From contig NZ_HG005144.1 in NCBI RefSeq assembly GCF_000455265.1, forward strand, positions 19,140 through 83,139: 64,000 bases of DNA. The letters are read 5' to 3'. The position numbers and the translations under genes are program-made. Positions 51,284 to 58,443 of the stretch are shown here, one piece after another. Every line of letters begins with the position of its first letter. The first letter of the stretch is position 1. The notes below the pieces were generated by a model that made no database searches, was not told where the DNA came from, and worked only from the letters and a program-made list of their open reading frames with translations. Source of the stretch: Paenibacillus antibioticophila. GTDB lineage: Bacteria > Bacillota > Bacilli > Paenibacillales > Paenibacillaceae.

Positions 51284-52843
51284 TCAAGCTTCGCCTGCAA
51301 GAATCCGGGTTAAAGCCTTTATCGAATAGTCCGAGGTTGAGCCGACCATGACCACTCCCGCATCTTTCGAAAGGCAGTCTACATCGTAGGGATTTCTTAA
51401 GACCAGATGTAAGATTGGCTTACGGGTATCCTGCAATTGTTGGGCCAGAGTCGTCTGCCCGCCGAACAGATGCGCATTCAACGTTCCCTGAATAATGCAA
51501 TCGTAATCCTGTGATTGTTCAGTGAGTGCTGTTATTTCCTCGATTTGCGGGTCCAGCGAGCAAGTGCTTAAGTGTACCTCAAAGCCAGCTTCATCTAGTA
51601 ACCGAGCGAGAATCAGTTCGGAGTCGCTAGTATTATCGGCTACTGTCAGCTTCTCTTGCTTCGGCAAAATTAACAGATAACGATGGTTCTTGCTCATAGG
51701 AAGCAAACCTTGCGGATCACGTTCTACGACAACCGTGCGAATGGCCAGCTTCAAAGACTCTGACTCCCATTCCTCGCGAGGAAGCGGCTTGGCTTCAAGC
51801 TGATATCGTTCAAATGACTGATGCAGGCGTCTGATTCTGGCGATGGACTGATCGATCTGCTCCTCCGAAAGCTCTCCTCGCTCGATGGCCCCCACGATCC
51901 CCGCGACTACGCGCTCCTGAAATTCGGGCGTATGGCACATCAAAATCTGGTCCACCCCCGCCTTCACTGCCATAATACCGATCTCCTCAGGCGAATAGTT
52001 ATCCTTAATCGCCCCCATCTCCACATCATCCGTACAGATGACACCTTCATAACCCAATTGGCCGCGAAGCAGCCCGTGGACAAAAAAGGGACTCAGCGAA
52101 GCCGGAAGCCCCTGGGATTCGGGAATATTCGGAAATACCAGATGCCCCATCATGATCGAATCTACGCCGGACTTAATAGCAGCGACAAACGGCAACAGCG
52201 GTCCCTTGCCAAGCTCCTCCAACGTGAGCGGACATTCAGGCAAGACATAGTGGGAATCCCCACTGACCTGTCCATGCCCGGGAAAATGCTTGGCCGTGAC
52301 TGCAACCCCGGCCTCATGCATGCCACGAATAAAGGCTTGGCCATACTTGCCTACCGTCTCCGGGTCCTCCCCATAGGATCTGACCCCAATCACGGGGTTG
52401 TTAATGTTGGTGTTCACGTCCAGTACAGGCGCCCAGTCCATCGGAATGCCAAGTGCATGCAATTGGCTTCCGATAATTTGCCCCTGCATATAGGCCGCCT
52501 CCGGATCACCGCTGGATGCTATGGCCCGATTGCCGGGAATGTAAGGGTAGAAGGCTTTGAAATTGGATAAGCTCCCTCCCTCTTCATCGACAGAAATGTA
52601 ATAGGGACTTGGCTCATTACGTGATTCATGCAGCTCGTGAAATTTTGCAACGAGCTGTGTTACCTGCAATTCATTGTTAATATTATGCGGAAAAATACCC
52701 ACCCCGCCAAACCCATACGCTTGCTGCCGTCCCTGAAACGATTTTCCAGCCTCCAGGGAAGGCACTCCAATCACGCACATTTTCCCTACTTTTTCTTGTA
52801 AGCTAAGTTTTATTGTAGCCATGTGTTCATTATTGACTTCCAT
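51284..52843 (-). CDS. nagZ: Glycoside hydrolase family 3 beta-N-acetylhexosaminidase
   Basis: The 519-residue product is a NagZ-like GH3 enzyme: N-terminal barrel with KHFPGHGQVSGDSHYVLP (general acid/base loop) and ICTDDVEMGAIKDNY (nucleophile aspartate), plus a C-terminal GH3 domain (about 360-519). No signal peptide is visible, so it is probably cytoplasmic, acting on imported muropeptide- or chitin-derived sugars. GGAGG 9 nt before ATG supports the start. It follows the second permease and precedes the ROK gene. Confidence 0.9.
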   Translation of the reverse strand: MEVNNEHMATIKLSLQEKVGKMCVIGVPSLEAGKSFQGRQQAYGFGGVGIFPHNINNELQVTQLVAKFHELHESRNEPSPYYISVDEEGGSLSNFKAFYPYIPGNRAIASSGDPEAAYMQGQIIGSQLHALGIPMDWAPVLDVNTNINNPVIGVRSYGEDPETVGKYGQAFIRGMHEAGVAVTAKHFPGHGQVSGDSHYVLPECPLTLEELGKGPLLPFVAAIKSGVDSIMMGHLVFPNIPESQGLPASLSPFFVHGLLRGQLGYEGVICTDDVEMGAIKDNYSPEEIGIMAVKAGVDQILMCHTPEFQERVVAGIVGAIERGELSEEQIDQSIARIRRLHQSFERYQLEAKPLPREEWESESLKLAIRTVVVERDPQGLLPMSKNHRYLLILPKQEKLTVADNTSDSELILARLLDEAGFEVHLSTCSLDPQIEEITALTEQSQDYDCIIQGTLNAHLFGGQTTLAQQLQDTRKPILHLVLRNPYDVDCLSKDAGVVMVGSTSDYSIKALTRILAGEA

Positions 52844-52875
52844 ATATGGTTACCTCCAGGCTATCTCAATGGCAT

Positions 52876-53706
52876 TTACTCTTTCACTGCTCCACTAGTC
52901 ATTCCTGCAATAATATATTTCTGGAAAATAATAAATACCAGCAGGACCGGCAAGGTCGAAATGCAAGATGCTGCCATCATATGCACCCAATCGATAGAAT
53001 TAAAGCCTTTATACAGCGCCAAGCCCAAAGGCAATGTTCTCATATGCTCGGAGTTGGTTAGAATCAGAGGGAAGATAAAGTTATTCCACGATCCCAGGAA
53101 TTGCACAATGATGAGAACACCCACTGCCGGCTTCGCCAGGGGAAGGATAATACGCCAGAATACGCCGAATTCCGTGGAACCGTCGATCTTGGCTGCCTCT
53201 ATGATTTCATTGGGCAAACCTGACATATACTGCCTCATTAGAAAGATGCTCATTGGCGCAATCAGATTCGGGATAATGAGTGCCGCGTACGTATCGATCC
53301 AGCCCAGCTCCCTCATCAGCAGAAAGAGCGGAATCAGGGTGACCTGAAATGGAATCATCATCGTAGACAGGATAATCATAAAAAGGGCATTCTTCCCCAC
53401 AAACGTCAGCTTTGCAAAAGCGTATCCGACCATAGATCCAAATAAAATATTCCCCACCACTACAGATACGGCAATAATCGTACTGTTCAGGAAGTAACGC
53501 CCAAACGGCCCACTTCCCAAGACATCAACATAATTCTGTAACGTGATCTCCTTCGGGAAAATATCCGTGAAGCTCTTGATGATCATGCCATCGCCCTTTA
53601 ACGACATGCTGATCATATACAGGTACGGAAATACCATAACAATCAGGGGAATCAGGAGCACCAGGAAGACGATGGATGTGCGCAAGGCTGATTGCCGGTG
53701 GCTCAT
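52876..53706 (-). CDS. Sugar ABC transporter permease (MalG-like)
   Basis: The 276-residue product has about six membrane helices and the ATPase-contacting EAA motif EAAKIDGSTEFGVFWRIILP. It is the second permease of a CUT1-type importer and overlaps the first by 4 nt (ATGA). No ATPase gene lies in the operon. Confidence 0.93.
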   Translation of the reverse strand: MSHRQSALRTSIVFLVLLIPLIVMVFPYLYMISMSLKGDGMIIKSFTDIFPKEITLQNYVDVLGSGPFGRYFLNSTIIAVSVVVGNILFGSMVGYAFAKLTFVGKNALFMIILSTMMIPFQVTLIPLFLLMRELGWIDTYAALIIPNLIAPMSIFLMRQYMSGLPNEIIEAAKIDGSTEFGVFWRIILPLAKPAVGVLIIVQFLGSWNNFIFPLILTNSEHMRTLPLGLALYKGFNSIDWVHMMAASCISTLPVLLVFIIFQKYIIAGMTSGAVKE

Positions 53707-54593
53707 TCTCCTACCCCCTTATTAATACGCATCAGCCACATTTGAACAGCCGACATCAACATAATGAAAATCATTAAGATATAGGCGATCGCCGAACCTT
53801 TCCCCAGTTGCAAGCTGGAGAATGCCGTATTGTACATATACAACACCATCGTGGTCGTTGAGTTCAAAGGCCCTCCCTTGGTCATGACATATACCTCGGA
53901 GAAGACTTGTAGCGAGTTGATGGTATTCATGACAATGACCAGAATGCTCATATGCCGTAAATGCGGCAACGTCACATGCATAAATTGACTCCACAGCCCT
54001 GCGCCATCAATGATGGCCGCTTCATACAGACTGGCAGGGATCGATTGCAGGGCAGCCACATACATCAGCATATAGAAGCCCACAGCCGTCCAGATCGACA
54101 TCGCCATAATAGAAGGAAAAGCTGTTCGAATATCCAGCAGCCATTGCACCTTTTGAATGCCAAAAGTGCCTAGAATGGAGTTCAAGATGCCGGAAGGTGC
54201 GTACAGCAGCATGAACATCATGGATACGACGATGACCGAAGTCACGGTTGGCATGAAGAACGAAACCCGGAAGAATATTTTGCCGGGGATGCGGCTGTTC
54301 ACAGCGATGGCCAACACCATCGACAGTACCGTAGTAATTGGGACCGTGACAGCCACGAAGTACAAGGTATTCCAGAAAGCTTTCTTGAATACAGGATCGC
54401 TTAGCGTATCCAAATAGTTCGTGATCCCCACCCAGTTGGACTCCAGCTTGAGCAATCCGGTTTCAGTAAAGCTAAGATATAACGAGAAAATAATCGGGAA
54501 CAAACTGAATACCAGAAACGATAATAGCCACGGCGATAGAAACAGATAAGCTGTGGTGTTTTGGCGCAGCTTATTACGGCCTGCTGTGTTCAT
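53703..54593 (-). CDS. Sugar ABC transporter permease (MalF-like)
   Basis: The 296-residue product has about six membrane helices and the EAA motif EAAIIDGAGLWSQFMHVTLP. It follows the binding-protein gene by 50 nt and overlaps the second permease by 4 nt. Substrate specificity cannot be read from it. Confidence 0.93.
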   Translation of the reverse strand: MNTAGRNKLRQNTTAYLFLSPWLLSFLVFSLFPIIFSLYLSFTETGLLKLESNWVGITNYLDTLSDPVFKKAFWNTLYFVAVTVPITTVLSMVLAIAVNSRIPGKIFFRVSFFMPTVTSVIVVSMMFMLLYAPSGILNSILGTFGIQKVQWLLDIRTAFPSIMAMSIWTAVGFYMLMYVAALQSIPASLYEAAIIDGAGLWSQFMHVTLPHLRHMSILVIVMNTINSLQVFSEVYVMTKGGPLNSTTTMVLYMYNTAFSSLQLGKGSAIAYILMIFIMLMSAVQMWLMRINKGVGE

Positions 54594-54643
54594 GTTATAC
54601 CTCCATGGGCAAGGAGCTGAACGTCCCCTTACCCTTTTGAATT

Positions 54644-55915
54644 TTATCTTGCGAGCAATTTATTAATGTTGTCGGAGGCAGTCTGTAACACTTCTGCTGC
54701 AGAAGTTTGCTGCAATACAGCTTTCTCTACCGCAGTCGTAACCTTTTCAGAAATTTTTTGCCACGCCTTCAGAGAAGGTGGATTCTGGGCCGTCGCAACT
54801 TGCTTGGCGAATATAGCGATCTCCGGCTTGTCCGCGAAGAACGGATCAGCTTCGACTCCCGGAAAGGCTGGGAATACGGAGGTGGCTATCTCTGTAATCT
54901 TCATTGCATTTTGCTTGCTGGTCATAAACTGAACGAATTGATAAGCTTCCTCAGGATACTCTGTCTTGGCGGAGATGGACAAAATCTCTCCTCCCGAGAA
55001 GGACACCGAGTTGCCTGTAGGCGCTACCGGGATTTCTGCCACTCCCCACTTCAAGTCGGGCGCATTCTGCGCTAACCCTCGCAAATTCCAGGCACCTGAA
55101 ATGAACATCCCTACGTTCCCCGCCGCGAATTCCTGGCCAATCATGCCATCTTGAGCGACAAGCGATACTTTGGATAATTCTTGAACATACTCCAGCGTTT
55201 CGATCGCAGCCGGTTCGTTCAACGCACTGGCGGTTTCATCCGCATTCAGGAAGTTCCCGCCGTTACTCCAGAGGAACATAGAGAATTGTGTCCAAGGTGT
55301 CTCCGCTTCTCCCGCGGCAATACCAAAGCCTTTTGCTCCCGTATTTTCCGTGATTTTGGCCGCTGCCTCTTTCAGCTCTTCCCAGTTCGTCGGGGCCTTC
55401 TCAGGGTCCAGGCCAGCCTGCTCGAACAGCTCTTTGTTATAAAACAAAGCACGTGTCCCCAGTAGCCAAGGCACCCCGTAGATCTTGGAATCGTAGGTTA
55501 CACCGTCCCAGCCTACGTATTCGCCCTTGATGTCGGTCACCTTGTCTGACAGATCCAGCAGCACATCCTGGGAAGCGAACTGCGTCACCCAGGTGTTGCC
55601 AAGCTCCACCACATCGGGTGCCTCTTCGGCAGCAAAGCTCGTAGTGATTTTGTCCAAGCCGTTATCCCAGGTAAGTTGCTGTACATCAACCTTCACCCCA
55701 GGATGAGTGCTTTCAAATTCTTCAATAATCGGAGCAATATTAATATCCGTACTGTCGTCCATGGAGCCCATGAACTGCCAGAACTTAATGGTTTTCACTT
55801 CGGATGAAGCATCACCCGTTGACGGTTGAGATCCTTTGGAAGAATTGTTGCCACACGCAGCTACGAGAACGATTACAAAACATAACAATAATGGCAAGAT
55901 CGCTTTTGAACGCAT
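54644..55915 (-). CDS. Sugar ABC transporter substrate-binding lipoprotein
   Basis: The 423-residue product has a lipoprotein signal with lipobox VAAC (cysteine about residue 21), then a family 1 solute-binding fold (KFWQFMGSMDDSTDINIAPI, YKIYGVPWLLGTRALFYNKE-like region, APTNWEELKEAAAKI). It heads the operon and lies under the promoter at 56038-56066. The partner hydrolase suggests amino-sugar oligosaccharides as ligand. Confidence 0.93.
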   Translation of the reverse strand: MRSKAILPLLLCFVIVLVAACGNNSSKGSQPSTGDASSEVKTIKFWQFMGSMDDSTDINIAPIIEEFESTHPGVKVDVQQLTWDNGLDKITTSFAAEEAPDVVELGNTWVTQFASQDVLLDLSDKVTDIKGEYVGWDGVTYDSKIYGVPWLLGTRALFYNKELFEQAGLDPEKAPTNWEELKEAAAKITENTGAKGFGIAAGEAETPWTQFSMFLWSNGGNFLNADETASALNEPAAIETLEYVQELSKVSLVAQDGMIGQEFAAGNVGMFISGAWNLRGLAQNAPDLKWGVAEIPVAPTGNSVSFSGGEILSISAKTEYPEEAYQFVQFMTSKQNAMKITEIATSVFPAFPGVEADPFFADKPEIAIFAKQVATAQNPPSLKAWQKISEKVTTAVEKAVLQQTSAAEVLQTASDNINKLLAR

Positions 55916-56005
55916 TTCTGAAGTGCCCCCCTCGAAATAGTAAATTAGAACCTAACTCATTTACTTACCGCCAAAAAACCGCCCGGATCCTCCTATTCAT
56001 ACGGA

Positions 56006-56042
56006 TTATAATTATTACGTCCACTGGACTTATTAATAATAT
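56006..56042. promoter_or_regulatory. Long palindrome overlapping the sugar operon promoter
   Basis: A 37-bp imperfect palindrome centred at 56024, with a perfect GTCCA-x-TGGAC core and AT-rich arms that match at 14 of 18 positions. It overlaps the -10 and would cover the transcription start, as expected for a repressor. The ROK regulator in the same operon is the natural candidate. Confidence 0.7.
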
Positions 56043-56066
56043 ATGCTTTTTGATTTGACCTGTCAA
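56038..56066 (-). promoter_or_regulatory. Sigma-A-type promoter for the sugar operon
   Basis: TTGACA (56061-56066) and TATATT (56038-56043) on the minus strand are 17 nt apart, about 120 nt before the binding-protein gene. Confidence 0.78.
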
Positions 56067-56129
56067 TTAGCTTTCGTAACATATATCTAACATGAATATT
56101 ACATTAATTGCCATGATAAAGCGGATACA

Positions 56130-56268
56130 TTGACGAGGGACTGCCTCTGCCTCCAGCTTCCTTCAGATTCGGCCTCACAGCGGACACCCTTGCCTTTGGC
56201 TAACTGTTCCTACTGTCAAGCCTGTAGTGGACTTTCACCACCAGGTTATTGTCCACGCCAGGCTTAAT
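56130..56268 (-). mobile_element. Group II intron 5'-end fragment
   Basis: Read on the minus strand, this stretch shows GCCTGGCGTGGACAATAACC, then GGTGGTGAAAGTCCACTACA, then GGCTTGACAGTAGGAACAGT, GTTAGCCAAAGGCAAGGGTG and GAATCTGAAGGAAGCTGGAG. I recognise this series as the conserved domain I start of a class of bacterial group II introns. The sequence then breaks off; there is no reverse transcriptase or domain V in the window, so this is a dead remnant. The match is from memory, not from a search. Confidence 0.6.
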
Positions 56269-56290
56269 ACAAATACAACATCTTCCTTTC

Positions 56291-57526
56291 CTATTCCAGC
56301 GGAAGCAAAACCTCAAAGGCCGTGCTTTGCGGGCTGCTCGTCACGGACACTTGGCCCTGATGGACGTCAATAATACTCTTGGCAATCGCCAGCCCCAACC
56401 CGGTTCCTCCGCTCGCCTTGGAACGGGAGCTGTCCACTCTATAGAAGCGGTCAAACAAATGCGGCAGACTCGACGAAGGAATTTCTTTGCCATAGTTAAT
56501 GAATTTCACACGGGCCCAAGGCTCTTCGATAGAAATTACAATATCGATAAATTTGCCATCGGCGCCATATTGAATGGCATTGCTCAATAGATTCTCAAAT
56601 GCACGCACGAGCAAATTCCCATCTGCATGGATGATTGCATTTCCCTGCCGCGCGGACACACGACATAGCATGCCGGATTTGTCCAGTATCGGGACAAATT
56701 CCTCCGCCAGCTGACCCAGAAATCCGTTCAGGTCAAGCTCGGACTTTTGTAAAGGCAGGCCGTTCTGAATCCGCGTATATTCGAAGAGCTGGTCGATCAG
56801 CTTCTTCAGGTCCTTCGCCTTCTCATAAGCGATATTCACATAGTAACGCAGTTCTGTCTCGTCTTTGTAACGATCCTCTTCTATAACCTCCAAAAAACCG
56901 AGGATGGACGTGAGCGGGGTCCGAAGATCGTGGGAGACACCGGTAATCAGATCATTCTTGGACCTCTCCGCCAGGCGCTCCTCTTCGATAGACTGATTCA
57001 GCCGGTCTGCCATATGATTAATGCTGTCTGCAATCTTGGCCAATTCCCCTGTTTGGGCCGGGATTTTCCGTTCCAGATTCCCCTCCGCAATTTCGCCAAG
57101 ACCGTTCGTGATCTCCCGAATGGAGACATTAAGCCCTTCCACTGTGGCGTTTAAATGCTGCGCCAAATGACCGAGCTCATCAGAGGTGCGCAGGGGGATC
57201 TTTACATCCATGCGCCCGAGTCCGACCTCCGTCAAGGCTTGATCCAGCTCTTTTAAATACCGCATCGTCCCCCTTGTCAGCATCCAATACGTCAGGATAA
57301 AGATCCCTGTACCTGCGACGATCATCGCAGGAATGGAGCCCCATTGCTGGATGATCCCGCGAACGATCTTTCGAACGGGAGACCAAAACGTCGTATTAGG
57401 GAGCGTCAGGATATAGGCGGCCAATTGATGGCATAAATACATGACGGCGACGGAAAGCAGCAGACTGACGATCGCGGACCCCAAAAATTTTACTCTTAGT
57501 GAAATTAGTCGTTTCAAGCTCATCAT
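56291..57526 (-). CDS. Two-component sensor histidine kinase (VanS-like)
   Basis: The 411-residue membrane kinase has two N-terminal transmembrane segments (about 10-37 and 65-84), a HAMP linker, the H-box GVSHDLRTPLTSILGFLEVI, N-box AFENLLSNAIQYGADGKF and G-box GGTGLGLAIAKSIIDVHQG. The short extracellular loop suggests a cell-envelope signal. It follows the response regulator by 15 nt. The stimulus is unknown. Confidence 0.92.
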   Translation of the reverse strand: MMSLKRLISLRVKFLGSAIVSLLLSVAVMYLCHQLAAYILTLPNTTFWSPVRKIVRGIIQQWGSIPAMIVAGTGIFILTYWMLTRGTMRYLKELDQALTEVGLGRMDVKIPLRTSDELGHLAQHLNATVEGLNVSIREITNGLGEIAEGNLERKIPAQTGELAKIADSINHMADRLNQSIEEERLAERSKNDLITGVSHDLRTPLTSILGFLEVIEEDRYKDETELRYYVNIAYEKAKDLKKLIDQLFEYTRIQNGLPLQKSELDLNGFLGQLAEEFVPILDKSGMLCRVSARQGNAIIHADGNLLVRAFENLLSNAIQYGADGKFIDIVISIEEPWARVKFINYGKEIPSSSLPHLFDRFYRVDSSRSKASGGTGLGLAIAKSIIDVHQGQVSVTSSPQSTAFEVLLPLE

Positions 57527-57541
57527 GAATACCTGACTTTC

Positions 57542-58243
57542 TTATTGGACTTCTATTTTATAGCCGATTCCCCATACAGTCTTTATGTATCGAGGATTCT
57601 GCGGATCCAGCTCAATCTTTTCCCGGAGTCTGCGGATATGGACCATGACCGTATTTTTCGACTCTATATAGGGTTCCTTCCATACTTCCTCATAGATTTT
57701 GTCCATGCTCAGCACAATGCCGCGATGGAGTGCCAGCAGCTTGAGAACCTCGAATTCGCGCGGGGTTAATTTGATCTCCCGTTGGTCCACTGTCACTCTA
57801 TGCATGGCAGTATGAATCACCAGATCGTCGATCACAATTTCATCCGGGGCAGGAGCCTGAGGGGTGTTATTGATATATCGATTATACCTCCGAAGCTGTG
57901 ACTTTACCCGGGCGAGCAGCTCCAACGGATTGAACGGCTTGGTGACATAATCATCCGCCCCTATGCTTAGTCCGGAGATTTTATCCATATCCTCACTCTT
58001 GGCTGACAGCATAATGATAGGCGTATCGCGTTCTTCACGAATCCGCATGCAGGCCTCCAAGCCATCCAGCCTCGGCATCATGACATCCAGAATGATCAGA
58101 TGAACCGGATGCGATTCAAGAAGCTCCAGCGCCTCCAGGCCATCGGATGCAGTCAATAGGTCATAACCTTCATTACGCAGATAAATCTCCATCAGCCTAA
58201 TAATTTCTTTCTCATCATCCACTAGTAAAATCGTTTCCTTCAC
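57542..58243 (-). CDS. Two-component response regulator (OmpR/PhoB family)
   Basis: The 233-residue product has a receiver domain (ETILLVDDEKEIIRLMEIYL; phospho-acceptor Asp in LIILDVMMPRLDGLEA; Lys in VTKPFNPLELLARV) and a winged-helix output domain (LTPREFEVLKLLALHRGIVL, NTVMVHIRRLREKIELDPQN). The start is GTG at 58243 (KETILLVDD) with GGAGG 9 nt upstream; the open frame runs 61 codons further through a repeat and is rejected. It precedes the kinase gene. Confidence 0.93.
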   Translation of the reverse strand: MKETILLVDDEKEIIRLMEIYLRNEGYDLLTASDGLEALELLESHPVHLIILDVMMPRLDGLEACMRIREERDTPIIMLSAKSEDMDKISGLSIGADDYVTKPFNPLELLARVKSQLRRYNRYINNTPQAPAPDEIVIDDLVIHTAMHRVTVDQREIKLTPREFEVLKLLALHRGIVLSMDKIYEEVWKEPYIESKNTVMVHIRRLREKIELDPQNPRYIKTVWGIGYKIEVQ

Positions 58244-58321
58244 TTCGACGTACCTCCTTGACAGGTATGTAAGTTCGGCAAAGAAGGACCGGATTCCTTC
58301 TGTTGCCTTTCTGAGCAAGAG

Positions 58322-58398
58322 AAAAAGGGGGGTGTCTAATAAGTCCTCAAAACAAAAAGCTGGGCGAGAAAACGCAAGGTTTTTCGTCCAACTTTTTG
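58322..58398 (-). repeat. Two-hairpin repeat module, copy 2
   Basis: On the minus strand: AAAAAGTTGGACGAAAAAC...GTTTTCTCGCCCAGCTTTTT (58354-58397), then a weaker GAGGACTTATTAGACACCCC segment and a TTTTT run. It matches copy 1 at 42145-42224 across both hairpins. It lies just past the clpC stop in the clpC orientation. Confidence 0.78.
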
Positions 58399-58443
58399 TT
58401 TGTTCGCTTCTTTTCACTCTTGCCATGGAAATTCAGTTATCCA

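Noticed and set aside
58244..58426. 61-codon N-terminal extension of the response regulator
   Set aside because: It crosses the two-hairpin repeat; the GTG at 58243 has a proper GGAGG site and matches the family start.
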